Assembly: GCF_900089955.1 (NCBI RefSeq)
Contig: NZ_FLQX01000120.1
Span: 1-62,474 of the forward strand
Length of the DNA stretch: 62,474 nt
Direction: 5' to 3'
Source of the DNA: Candidatus Accumulibacter aalborgensis
Lineage (GTDB): Bacteria > Pseudomonadota > Gammaproteobacteria > Burkholderiales > Rhodocyclaceae
Part shown: piece by piece, positions 54,017-61,933 of the stretch
How the letters are laid out: every line of letters begins with the position of its first letter
How positions within the stretch are numbered: the stretch's first letter is position 1
Notes under the pieces: generated by a model
Told to the model about the DNA's origin: nothing
Seen by the model: only the letters and a program-made list of their open reading frames with translations
The model's database searches: none
Translations under genes and position numbers: made by a program

Positions 54017-55935
54017 CAGCGGCTACTGCCCAGCGACAGGGCCAGCATCAGGTCGTTGATCCGCTTGACGAAGCCTGCCGGATCATCGAGCGATCCACCT
54101 TCGGCCAGTGTTGCCTGTTCGAGCAGCAGGTTGGCCCAGTCGTCGAAGCGCGTTTCTTCATACTTCAGCCGCTGTACCGCCGGATGCTTGGGATTGATCT
54201 CGAGGATCGGCTTGTTGGCCGGTGCCTGCTGGCCGGCGGCCTTGAGGATTCGCTGCAGGTTGCCGCCGATGTCGTACTCGTCGGCGACGATGCACGAAGG
54301 CGAATCGGTCAGACGGTGCGTGACGCGAACGTCTTTGACCTTGTCACCCAGCGTCTTCTTGACCTTGTCGAGCAGATCCTTGTACTCGTCGGCGGCTTTT
54401 TCCGCCTCCTCCTTTTCGGCCGCATCCTCGAGCTTGCCGAGGTCGAGCCCGCCCTTGGCTACCGACTGCAGCGGCTTGCCGTCAAACTCGGTCAGATGAC
54501 CGGACACCCACTCGTCGACCCGGTCCGAGAGCAACAGCACTTCGATCCCCTTCTTGCGGAAGATTTCGAGGTGCGGGCTGTTCTTGGCAGAGGTGAAGGT
54601 TTCCGCGGTGACATAGTAGATCTTCTCCTGCCCTTCCTTCATCCGCGCCACGTAGTCAGCCAGCGAAACATTTTCCTCCGGCGTATCGGCATGCGTCGAG
54701 GCAAAACGCAGCAGCTTGGCGATCCGCTCCTTGTTGGCGAAGTCCTCGCCGGCGCCTTCCTTGAGCACACGGCCGAACTCCTTCCAGAAGGTCGCGTACT
54801 TTTCCTTGTCGGCGGCGTCGTCACTGTCGGCGAGGCCTTCGAGCATGCCGAGGACCTTCTTCACGCAGCCGCCACGAATCGTTTCGATATCGCGTGACTG
54901 CTGCAGGATTTCACGCGAGACGTTGAGCGGCAGGTCGCTGGAGTCGACCACGCCGCGCACGAAGCGCAGGTAGAGCGGCATCAGTTGCTCGGCATCGTCC
55001 ATGATGAAGACGCGGCGGACGTAGAGCTTGATGCCGTGGCGCGAAGTGCGCTCGAAGAGGTCGAACGGCGCTTTCGATGGAATGTAAAGCAGTTGCGTGT
55101 ATTCCTGCTTGCCTTCGACGCGGGCATGGATGTGCGCCAGCGGGTCCTCGAAATCATGCGCCACGTGCTTGTAGAACTCGTTGTACTGTTCGTCGGTGAT
55201 CTCCGATTTGGGGCGAGTCCACAGGGCCGACGCCTGGTTGACGGTCTCGTCTTCGTCGCTGACCACCTGTTCCTTCTTTTCCTCGCTCCATTCTTCCTTC
55301 TTCATCACGATCGGAAGCGTGATGTGGTCGGAGTACTTGCGAATCGTCTGACGGACCTTCCAGCTCGACAGGAACTCGTCCTCGCCGTCGCGCAGGTGCA
55401 GGATCACTTCGCTGCCGCGCTCGGCCCGGTCAACCATCTCGATGGTGAAGTCGCCCTCCCCGGCCGACTCCCAGCGGATCGCCTGGCTGGCTTCGAGGCC
55501 GGCTCGACGCGAGATCACGGTCACCTTGTCGGCGACGATGTACGACGAATAGAAGCCGACACCGAACTGGCCGATCAGGTGCGCGTCCTTGGCCTGATCG
55601 CCGGTCAGTGCCGAGAAGAACTCGCGGGTGCCCGACTTGGCGATTGTTCCGAGATGCTCGATCGCCTCGTCACGCGACAGGCCGATGCCGTTGTCGGTGA
55701 TCGAGAGCGTCCGTGCCTCCTTGTCGAAGGCGACGCGGATTTTCAGGTCGCCGTCGTCACCGTAGAGCGCGGTGTTGTTCAGCGCCTCGAAGCGCAGCCT
55801 GTCGCACGCGTCGGAAGCGTTGGAGATCAGCTCGCGCAGAAAAATCTCCTTGTTGCTGTACAGCGAGTGGATCATCAGGTTTAGCAGTTGTTTGACTTCT
55901 GCCTGAAAACCAAGTGTTTCCTTTTGGGCACCCAT
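54016..55935 (-). CDS. htpG: Chaperone HtpG (Hsp90)
   Basis: A 639-residue Hsp90 homologue. N-terminal GHKL ATPase motifs include [39 protein letters not shown] and [17 protein letters not shown]; the middle domain has [22 protein letters not shown] and [16 protein letters not shown]. Length matches E. coli HtpG (624). Start at 55935 has GGAG upstream. A textbook heat-shock promoter at 56012-56039 precedes it, and the glycosylase gene overlaps its end. Confidence 0.95.
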   Translation of the reverse strand: MGAQKETLGFQAEVKQLLNLMIHSLYSNKEIFLRELISNASDACDRLRFEALNNTALYGDDGDLKIRVAFDKEARTLSITDNGIGLSRDEAIEHLGTIAKSGTREFFSALTGDQAKDAHLIGQFGVGFYSSYIVADKVTVISRRAGLEASQAIRWESAGEGDFTIEMVDRAERGSEVILHLRDGEDEFLSSWKVRQTIRKYSDHITLPIVMKKEEWSEEKKEQVVSDEDETVNQASALWTRPKSEITDEQYNEFYKHVAHDFEDPLAHIHARVEGKQEYTQLLYIPSKAPFDLFERTSRHGIKLYVRRVFIMDDAEQLMPLYLRFVRGVVDSSDLPLNVSREILQQSRDIETIRGGCVKKVLGMLEGLADSDDAADKEKYATFWKEFGRVLKEGAGEDFANKERIAKLLRFASTHADTPEENVSLADYVARMKEGQEKIYYVTAETFTSAKNSPHLEIFRKKGIEVLLLSDRVDEWVSGHLTEFDGKPLQSVAKGGLDLGKLEDAAEKEEAEKAADEYKDLLDKVKKTLGDKVKDVRVTHRLTDSPSCIVADEYDIGGNLQRILKAAGQQAPANKPILEINPKHPAVQRLKYEETRFDDWANLLLEQATLAEGGSLDDPAGFVKRINDLMLALSLGSSR

Positions 55936-56011
55936 TGAGAACTCCGTGAAAAGCGTTGATGAAAAGGGAATCAAACCAGGCGATAGCGTGCGCAGCACAC
56001 AATGGGGTAGG

Positions 56012-56039
56012 AAATGGGGGCGGTCGATGGCATTTCAAG
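56012..56039 (-). promoter_or_regulatory. Sigma-32 type heat-shock promoter of htpG
   Basis: Minus strand: CTTGAAA (56033-56039), 13 bp, CCCCATTT (56012-56019). This equals the sigma-32 consensus in both boxes and spacing. Transcription would start near 56005, giving a leader of about 70 nt. The -35 box includes the stop codon of greB. Confidence 0.75.
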
Positions 56040-56583
56040 TCTCGATGCGCAGGTACTCGACGGCCAGCACCTCGACCTGACGCCAGCCGGCCGGACTCTG
56101 AAAACGCACCGTATCGCCCGGCCGTGACTTGAGCAGTGCCCGCGCCAGCGGCGAAACCCAACTGATGCGTGCGCGCGCAGAGTCGGTCTCGTCGACGCCG
56201 ACAATCTGATAGGTGCTTTCCGCCCCCTGCTCGTCGCAGAGGGTCACCGTCGCCCCGAAAAATACCTGTTCGCTGTCCTCACGCCGCGCCGGATCGACAA
56301 TCTCTGCCAGATCCAGGCGCCTGGTCAGGAAGCGGATTCTCCGGTCGATCTCGCGCAACCGGCGCTTGCCGTAAATGTAGTCGGCATTCTCGGAACGGTC
56401 GCCGTTCGATGCCGCCCACTGGACGACACCGACTACCTGCGGCCGCTCGACGCGCAGCAGGTGCTCGAGTTCCTCCTTGATCCGCGCGTGCCCGCCGGGC
56501 GTGATGTAGTTGCGGGTTCCCGGCGGCAGCCTGAAGGCGGGATCGAGAGCCCCATCGTGCTCATCGTCGTCATCACTCGCCAC
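56035..56583 (-). CDS. greB: Transcription elongation factor GreB
   Basis: About 182 residues. The N-terminal coiled-coil domain shows ITPGGHARIKEELEHLL, DRSENADYIYGKRRLREIDRRI with the acidic tip (basis of transcript cleavage), and the C-terminal FKBP-like domain ends in VSPLARALLKSRPGDTV. The Y-I-Y-G-K-R pattern marks GreB rather than GreA. The N-terminus has an acidic extra stretch (SDDDDEHDG). The start is uncertain: GTG at 56583 is chosen because the preceding gene ends at 56606 and no ATG lies between; an ATT overlapping that stop is possible. It helps backtracked RNA polymerase resume. Confidence 0.88.
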   Translation of the reverse strand: MASDDDDEHDGALDPAFRLPPGTRNYITPGGHARIKEELEHLLRVERPQVVGVVQWAASNGDRSENADYIYGKRRLREIDRRIRFLTRRLDLAEIVDPARREDSEQVFFGATVTLCDEQGAESTYQIVGVDETDSARARISWVSPLARALLKSRPGDTVRFQSPAGWRQVEVLAVEYLRIET

Positions 56584-56605
56584 TTCGCTGGGGATGCCTT
56601 TCTCG

Positions 56606-56926
56606 TCAATAGCCGATATTGAACGCCGCCACGTCAATGCGTACCGTATCGCGCCCCAGCGCCAACGCCGTGTAGCGGGCAAAGCGTATCGCCCAATCCT
56701 TCCCCTCGATGAAGCGCTGCTCACCGCCGTAGCGGGCGACATTGAGAATCTTGTCGATAATCAGCACCTTGCCCATCGGGTTGCTGGGTTCGCACTCGAG
56801 GTCCGCGAACTCTTTCTCGAACCAGCGACGCGCTTCCTCGGGAGAGCCTGCAGCAAGTTCGGCGGGGGAAAACTTGAAGTCATACTGCCTGTCCCGCGCA
56901 AACGCGACAATTATGTGATAAACCAT
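56606..56926 (-). CDS. Conserved hypothetical protein
   Basis: A 106-residue cytosolic alpha/beta protein without recognised domain. It begins MVYHIIVAFARDRQYDFKF and contains a W-F-E-K-E-F segment and an IRFARYTALALGRDTVRID C-terminus. AGGAGG is close before the ATG. It is directly upstream of greB on the same strand with a 22-bp gap. Codon use is like its neighbours, supporting a real gene. Confidence 0.65.
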   Translation of the reverse strand: MVYHIIVAFARDRQYDFKFSPAELAAGSPEEARRWFEKEFADLECEPSNPMGKVLIIDKILNVARYGGEQRFIEGKDWAIRFARYTALALGRDTVRIDVAAFNIGY

Positions 56927-57285
56927 CTGCCTCCTTCCGGCGGTGTCTCAAGGTTACCAAGACTATAATTCCACCCTCTATTCTATTCGCAAAAGCGCCT
57001 CATGCCGCAAGTCCCGCACGCGCGCGCGCCGAGTTTATCGCCGGCGCCCGTGCCTTCGCTCCGATGAGCATGAGCATCATTCCTTTCGCCGCCGTTGTTT
57101 TTTGTCGGTGGCGCGCCTACCATATCTCCAGACCTGCCGCGCACCACCGCTGCCGTACTCGCGGCCCTCATCGCCTGGCCGACGCGCAGCGCCTTGTTGA
57201 CCGTCGTTCTTGCCATGCTTGCCTGGTGGGGGCCGCAAGCCCTGCTCGGCTAACCGAATCACGAACCTGGGGATAAACGCCGACC
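56927..57285. other. Intergenic region, mostly unexplained
   Basis: About 360 bp between divergent genes. It contains a CG-alternating tract near 57018-57033. A plus-strand open frame ending at 57252 encodes a hydrophobic stretch (AAVLAALIAWPTRSALLTVV) but has no good start or ribosome site, so I do not call it. Promoters for both flanking genes are expected here. Confidence 0.35.
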
Positions 57286-57495
57286 ATGCTCACCGAAGAA
57301 CAGATGATTGAAACCCGCGCCACCCTTAATGAACTGCATATCGAGCATCGCGACCTCGATCTGGTGATCGATCACCTGCTGCTCAGCCAGCCGCCCGACG
57401 AACTCCTCATCCGGCGGCTGAAAAAACGCAAGCTGCTGCTCAAGGACCGCATCACGCACCTTGAGCAGATGTTGACGCCGGACGTTCTCGCCTGA
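57286..57495 (+). CDS. Small YdcH/DUF465-type protein
   Basis: A 69-residue all-helical protein: NELHIEHRDLDLVIDHLL helix, a short turn with QPPDELLIRRLKKRKLLLKDRI helix. This is the DUF465/YdcH pattern of small helical-hairpin proteins, function unknown. GGGGATAA precedes the ATG. It lies 37 bp upstream of the alpha/beta hydrolase on the same strand. Confidence 0.8.
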   Translation: MLTEEQMIETRATLNELHIEHRDLDLVIDHLLLSQPPDELLIRRLKKRKLLLKDRITHLEQMLTPDVLA

Positions 57496-57532
57496 CCACG
57501 GCCACTGGCGCCGACCGGCCGCGGAACAGGGC

Positions 57533-58369
57533 ATGGAATTGATCGTTGCCGGGCACCGCTGCCGCATTGCCACCGGTGGCCAGCCCTTCGACCCCAGCCG
57601 TTCGCCGTGGCCGCCATGGCTCCTGATCCACGGTGCTGCCAATGACCGCGATGCCTGGCACGCGGTCGCCGGCGGTCTGGCTGCCGCTGGTTGCGCAGTA
57701 CTGGCCCCTGACCTGCCCGGCCACGGCTTGTCGACCAGCCCCGCTGTGCAGCGCATCGAGTCCCTGGCCGATTGGTTGCCAGCGCTGCTCGACGCCGCCG
57801 GTGTCGAGCGAGCCATCCTGGTGGGCCACTCGATGGGCTCGCTGGTCGCCCTCGAGTGCGCCGCGCGTCACCCGCAACGCGTCAGCCGCCTGGCGCTGCT
57901 TGGATCGTCAGCGCCGATGCCGGTCGCCGACAGCTTGCTCAGTCGCGCCGCAACGCATCCCGACAGCGTCCAGCGAATGATCACCGAGTACTCGCTGACC
58001 GCCCGCTTTCAGCTTACCGGCGGGGGCGGCGGTCACGGCATCTGGGGACCCGGCGTCACCCTGGCGATCATGCGCCGCAGCCCGCCCGGCGTGCTGGCGA
58101 TCGACCTGGCCATTTGCAATAGCTACCAGCGCGGCCTCGAAGCCGCAGCTCAGGTCGACTGTCCGACGCTGCTGCTCGTCGGCCGCAGCGACCGGATGAC
58201 CCCGCGCCGCAACCTGCAGCCGCTGCAATCGGCCTTGCGCCGGGTCCGGCGCGCCGAGATCGCCGATTGCGGACATGCGATGATGAGCGAGCAGCCGAAG
58301 GCGGTCGTCGCCGAGTTGCTGGAGTTCGTCGCCACCCCGGTCGCGCCTGCCGCCACGGTCACTGCGTAG
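57533..58369 (+). CDS. Alpha/beta-fold hydrolase
   Basis: A 278-residue hydrolase. LLIHGAANDRDAWHAVAGGL holds the HG oxyanion motif, APDLPGHGLS follows, the nucleophile elbow is VGHSMGS, and LLLVGRSDRMTPRRN plus DCGHAMMSEQP carry the acid and His. No signal peptide. The substrate is not predictable; ester or C-C hydrolases are common here. Its 3' end overlaps the end of the convergent EamA gene by 11 bp. Confidence 0.85.
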   Translation: MELIVAGHRCRIATGGQPFDPSRSPWPPWLLIHGAANDRDAWHAVAGGLAAAGCAVLAPDLPGHGLSTSPAVQRIESLADWLPALLDAAGVERAILVGHSMGSLVALECAARHPQRVSRLALLGSSAPMPVADSLLSRAATHPDSVQRMITEYSLTARFQLTGGGGGHGIWGPGVTLAIMRRSPPGVLAIDLAICNSYQRGLEAAAQVDCPTLLLVGRSDRMTPRRNLQPLQSALRRVRRAEIADCGHAMMSEQPKAVVAELLEFVATPVAPAATVTA

Positions 58370-59240
58370 CCTCGCCGGAACGCGCCAGAACGATAACCGC
58401 GGTGAGGATGATCGCGCCACCGGCGATCTGCCAGCCGCCGATAGCCTCACCGAGAAAAATCGCGGCCAGAACGACGGTCACCACCGGTTCGAGCGTCGAC
58501 AGCGTCGCCGCATCGGCGGCTCCCAGTCGCGCCATGCCGGCAAAGAAGGTGATGATCGCCACGACGGTCGACAACAACGCGATGCCGCCGACCGCCGCCC
58601 AGGCCAGAGGCGAATCCGGGAAAGCCGGCCCACGCCAGAGCACGATCAAGCCATAGACGGTCGCTGCCGAGAGCATGATTACCGTCGCCGATGGCATTGC
58701 CCCGGCCACCGGCGCCACCCGCTCGCCGACCAGGATGTAGACCGAGTAGATGAGCGCCGCAGCGACACCGAAGAGAATGCCGAGCACGCTGCCCTCGAGG
58801 CTGCCGCCAACCGCCAGACCCGTCCCGAACAAGGCAGCCGCTACCGACAGCAGGCGCAGCAGCGTCAAGCGCCGCCGCGCGAGGATTGCCGTGAGCACGG
58901 TGACGATCGCCGGGTAGAGGTACAGCAGCAGCGCTGTCAGCCCGGCAGTCGCATACTGGAGCGCCGCAAAATAGCAGAACGACTCGCCGAGATAGCCAAT
59001 GCCGCCCATCGCCACCAGCGCCAGCAGGTTGCTGCCGCGCGGCCACGGCATCGCCCGTGCGGTCATCACCACCGCCATCAGCAAGCCGGCCAGGGCAAAA
59101 CGCAGGAACAGCATGCTCGGCAGATCGACACCCTCGGCGTAGGCCAGCTTGGCAAAGATCGGCATCGCCCCGAAGCCCGTCGCCGAAGCGACGATGCAGA
59201 CGAAGCCGATGAGGCGCGTACGAGGGGATGAAGCAGTCAT
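58359..59240 (-). CDS. EamA/DMT-family transporter
   Basis: A 293-residue inner-membrane protein with ten helices in two EamA repeats. Repeat 1 runs from GFVCIVASATGFGAMPIFAKL to ALLLYLYPAIVTVLTAIL; repeat 2 contains AALIYSVYILVGERVAP and TLEPVVTVVLAAIFLGEAI. Members export amino acids, drugs or metabolites; the substrate is unknown. The start at 59240 is at the first helix, preceded by GAGGGC; the 100-residue upstream extension of the frame is antisense to the AI-2E relic. Confidence 0.87.
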   Translation of the reverse strand: MTASSPRTRLIGFVCIVASATGFGAMPIFAKLAYAEGVDLPSMLFLRFALAGLLMAVVMTARAMPWPRGSNLLALVAMGGIGYLGESFCYFAALQYATAGLTALLLYLYPAIVTVLTAILARRRLTLLRLLSVAAALFGTGLAVGGSLEGSVLGILFGVAAALIYSVYILVGERVAPVAGAMPSATVIMLSAATVYGLIVLWRGPAFPDSPLAWAAVGGIALLSTVVAIITFFAGMARLGAADAATLSTLEPVVTVVLAAIFLGEAIGGWQIAGGAIILTAVIVLARSGEATQ

Positions 59241-59322
59241 CGCGGCGAGGCCCTCGCAGACGGTGCCGCTACAGGGACTGAGGTTGGCATGAGGGGCGTC
59301 AGGGTACCACGGCTGCTGCCTG

Positions 59323-59508
59323 GTGAAAGCGGACACCGTCCGGATTTTCTGGACGCTCCACCAGATGCTGGCTGGCCAGATCGGCGGCAAGCAGGGGCTC
59401 GGGTCGACGCTGATCGTGCTGCTCGCCGTCGCGTTGATCGTCACGCCGACGATCATGCTCGGCAGCCAGTTCGGCGATTCGGTCCATGAGCTGATCAACC
59501 TGGAAACC
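59323..59508 (+). pseudogene. N-terminal fragment of an AI-2E/PerM-type transporter
   Basis: The translation shows one membrane segment of an AI-2E-family permease: LAGQIGGKQGLGSTLIVLLA followed by VTPTIMLGSQFGDSVHELI. The rest of the usual 350-residue protein is missing; the frame runs into a dispersed repeat at about 59510. Recognition is by motif memory only. Confidence 0.5.
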
Positions 59509-59527
59509 TCTATTGATGACACGAGAG

Positions 59528-59632
59528 TCCCTCGACACACCCGCTGCGCGGGCTGCTCAGGGCGAACGGAAGCTCACCCGTTGGGTGAACTGAACAAATC
59601 CCGTGCGTGCTGAGCCTGTCGAAGCATGAACT
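59528..59632. repeat. Dispersed REP-like sequence
   Basis: Contains a small hairpin (TCACCC-GTT-GGGTGA near 59575) and the motif GTGCTGAGCCTGTCGAAGCA at about 59605-59624, with half-matching arms (CGTGCTGAG / GAAGCATGA). I recall this TGAGCCTGTCGAA motif as a common intergenic repeat in many proteobacteria. It separates the AI-2E relic from the PIN-domain relic. Confidence 0.5.
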
Positions 59633-59659
59633 GAATTTTCCTCCGCGAACCGAGGTTTT

Positions 59660-59853
59660 CAGGATCAGGGGACAGCGCCCGGCTGAGCACGAGCGGCTGA
59701 GTGCTGAGGCGCAGAGATTCGAGCATCGAGACCCGACAAACGGGCCGTCTGTGAGCCACTCTGCTCATGCCAATAGTGACCGGCAGCAAGGTGATGCGTG
59801 TGCTTGCCATCGAAAAGGGCGAGCCGCACGTTGACATCGGGCAGTTCAATCAT
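59660..59853 (-). pseudogene. Frameshifted VapC-like PIN-domain toxin relic
   Basis: From 59853 the frame gives MIELPDVNVRLALFDGKHTH and HLAAGHYWHEQSGSQTA, the start of a PIN-domain ribonuclease toxin with the first catalytic Asp in PDVNV. One base too many then shifts the frame, after which CRVSMLESLRLSTQPLVLSR and ALSPD continue the family pattern. The C-terminal half with the remaining acidic residues is missing, cut at the REP-like repeat. Confidence 0.6.
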
Positions 59854-59976
59854 TCGAGCGTGTTTGGCTGATCAACAGCGCTACGATATTGCGCGATGTC
59901 TTCTTCCAGGATGGAATGGAGTTGTTCATTGGTCAGCGCTGGCGGGAGGTGTTGGCTGTTCCGCATCAGCCGCGCG
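59850..59976 (-). pseudogene. Probable antitoxin 3' fragment
   Basis: A frame ending RNSQHLPPALTNEQLHSILE and EDIAQYRSAVDQPNTLE stops with TGA overlapping the toxin ATG by four bases (ATGA), the usual arrangement of a toxin-antitoxin pair. Its upstream part is replaced by transposase-like sequence. The family could not be named. Confidence 0.35.
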
Positions 59977-60080
59977 TCCGCGTGGGCCTGCCCGAAGTGG
60001 TCAAAGTCGATGTTGCGCAGCAGCCGAAACAGGGTGTCGGCGTGTGGCAGGGTATCGATCTCCGGGAACAGCAGGTGGAG
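59977..60080 (-). pseudogene. Possible transposase fragment
   Basis: Minus-strand translation HLLFPEIDTLPHADTLFRLL followed by RNIDFDHFGQAHAD resembles the N-terminal region of a transposase family I recall from related genomes. It is about 35 residues long and fused in frame to the antitoxin-like fragment. Low certainty. Confidence 0.3.
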
Positions 60081-60460
60081 ACCCTGCCCTCGCGAAGGCG
60101 GGGGTTGGCCATGAACTGGGGACGGGATATTTCACGGTTGGTCTCGCGCCGAGGGGAGGGCTGAAAGACGAACATCAGCAGGCCGTAAAGCCGCAGTGCA
60201 CGGGAAGCTCCTCAGCGATCTCCACGGCGCTGAACACGCGACCGCAGCGGACCCATTCCCACTTACTCGCTGCAACCACCGCGACACCTCCGGCTGAAAC
60301 GTCGATCAATGACGCTCCACCTGGCCTGCCAGAAGTCCCCCCTGCTGTTTAACCTCCTTGTGCGAAACCTTTTGTTCCGACTCACCCCCAGGCCTTGAAA
60401 ATACACGGCTGGCGCACTCATGCGTCAGGGCTGTAGGTCGCCAGTCGATCGCCGGTGTCG
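60081..60460. other. Intergenic region without a recognised gene
   Basis: About 380 bp with short open frames in several phases but none with a ribosome site or known motif. It probably contains further decayed sequence linked to the relics on its left. Confidence 0.35.
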
Positions 60461-61312
60461 TCAATAACCGTTGGCAGTGGCCGTCGTCAACCAGTCAGCC
60501 AAAGTGCCCATCAAGGTGACGTCGTTGCTGATCGCTGGCACCAGGTAGTAGACATTGCCGTCCTTGGTGCCAACGTAGGCGTTGCTCTTGGCGTAGTAGC
60601 GGTAGAGGTAGCCGCCGGCCGTCAGCGTGGCGGGGCTGGCGGGCTGCACGTACTGTGGGTAGGCGGCTTCGAGGTAGTTGAGCACGCGGTCGGTATCGCT
60701 GGCAGCGGTCGTCGGCAACTCTCTGGCCGTATTCACCATGGCCAGGTTTTCTCTGACCAGCGGCCCGGAAACGGGCAAGCTGACCACTGGCAAGGTGTCA
60801 AAGGCACCGCCGGCATTGATGATCTGCAGCGCGGCAATGCCATCCACCACGCCCAAGCTTGGCAGTGTGACCTTGCCGAACACAGTGAAGCCGCCGTTCT
60901 GCTTGTCCAGATTCGCCGAGTTGTTGCCCAGGTTGACGAACCATTCGCTGGTCGCACTGTTGGCGTTGCCGCCAAGCTTGGCCATCGCCACTGTGCCGCG
61001 CAGGTTCGAACGTGTGGCACTGAACTCGTTTTGCACCGCCGCCCCTTTGACGACGGGGGTCAGCGGTGGAAAGGTGTAGCCGCCACCTTGCAAGACAAAG
61101 CCCGAAGCCAGGCGATGAAAGAAGCTGTTGTTATAGGCGCCGCTGTGCACGTAGCTCAGGAAGTTGGCCACTGTCAATGGTGTGGCTTCGTCATACAGAT
61201 GGATGTCGATCGGACCTTTGACGGTGTCGATCCGCACCATCGTTGCCAGTGCCCAGCCCGGCGCAGCCAACAGAGCGGCTATCAAGATGCAGTATTTCCA
61301 ACCCAAACTCAT
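60461..61312 (-). CDS. Secreted cyclophilin-type peptidyl-prolyl isomerase with extra C-terminal domain
   Basis: A 283-residue protein. After a signal peptide (YCILIAALLAAPGWALA) comes a cyclophilin domain (about residues 25-190): VRIDTVKGPIDIHLYDE, YNNSFFHRLASGFVLQGGGY (catalytic Arg replaced in context by HR), SATSEWFVNLGNNSA and FTVFGKV. It speeds proline isomerisation during folding of exported proteins. The last 80 residues form a separate small domain (VLNYLEAAYPQYVQP, YLYRYYAKSNAYVGTKDGNV) that I have seen attached to other secreted proteins. Start at 61312 is set by the signal peptide; the ribosome site is weak. Confidence 0.85.
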   Translation of the reverse strand: MSLGWKYCILIAALLAAPGWALATMVRIDTVKGPIDIHLYDEATPLTVANFLSYVHSGAYNNSFFHRLASGFVLQGGGYTFPPLTPVVKGAAVQNEFSATRSNLRGTVAMAKLGGNANSATSEWFVNLGNNSANLDKQNGGFTVFGKVTLPSLGVVDGIAALQIINAGGAFDTLPVVSLPVSGPLVRENLAMVNTARELPTTAASDTDRVLNYLEAAYPQYVQPASPATLTAGGYLYRYYAKSNAYVGTKDGNVYYLVPAISNDVTLMGTLADWLTTATANGY

Positions 61313-61814
61313 TGCAGTCAAAGCATTCTCCGCAATCGACAAGGTACCCACGACGGGCGGGAGGGCATCTTTCCCGAAGCGCCTCGACACTCGCTTCAGC
61401 AGAGCACCCACTTGCCGCCATTGATCGAACGACAGAAATGCAATGATGGCAACCTGAGTATATGGCCGCCATTTGGCAGCGTCAATCTTTCGACCTGGGA
61501 CGGATCAGCGGAGAAGATCGGCGGCAGGCGGTCAGCGCGAACGAGGCAGCGAGGGGGGCGGCTTGGTCCACAATGGTTCCCAACAGGCATTTGGCGTGAG
61601 TTTGCACCGACTCAGTCTCATGGCGTAAGACTGCCTTCGCCTCGGAGAAGAGAAATCGCCATCCGGGCGATGGTTGCCCACACGCTAAGTCCCTTACAAT
61701 CACGGTCTGCAGTACGTAGATACGCAGCAGGTATCGATCGGTCGTGCCGAGGCGCCGGGGCTTGGAACCCGGCTGTTCTGCTCTGGCCGGCGTGGCCGCT
61801 CCTGGCCAAAAGCG
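61313..61814. other. Region between cyclophilin gene and palindromes
   Basis: About 500 bp. Open frames on both strands (for example 61482-61703 minus) show no recognised motif and have unlike composition. No RNA gene was identified. It is presumably the distal flank of the CRISPR array plus the cyclophilin promoter. Confidence 0.35.
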
Positions 61815-61839
61815 CGTTGGGGTGAGGCACGAACCCCAA
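61815..61839. repeat. Palindrome GTTGGGGT / ACCCCAAC
   Basis: A perfect 8-bp stem (61815-61822 with 61832-61839) and a 9-nt loop. It has the same geometry as the palindrome at 61875-61899, and its start is 60 bp from that one. Confidence 0.55.
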
Positions 61840-61874
61840 CATTTCAGGGCAGCCGATTGCCCGGCGAAGGCGGC

Positions 61875-61899
61875 GTTGGGCTTCCTTCGTCAGCCCAAC
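61875..61899. repeat. Palindrome GTTGGGCT / AGCCCAAC
   Basis: A perfect 8-bp stem (61875-61882 with 61892-61899) and a 9-nt loop containing CTTCG. Differs from the palindrome at 61815 by compensating base changes, so the structure rather than the sequence is kept. It lies 34 bp before the first CRISPR repeat. Confidence 0.55.
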
Positions 61900-61933
61900 G
61901 GGCTTCGGCTCCGCGCACCCGCACCTTGACCCG

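Noticed and set aside
57090-57252. Possible 50-residue hydrophobic protein on the plus strand
   Set aside because: No plausible start codon with ribosome site; hydrophobicity alone is weak evidence.
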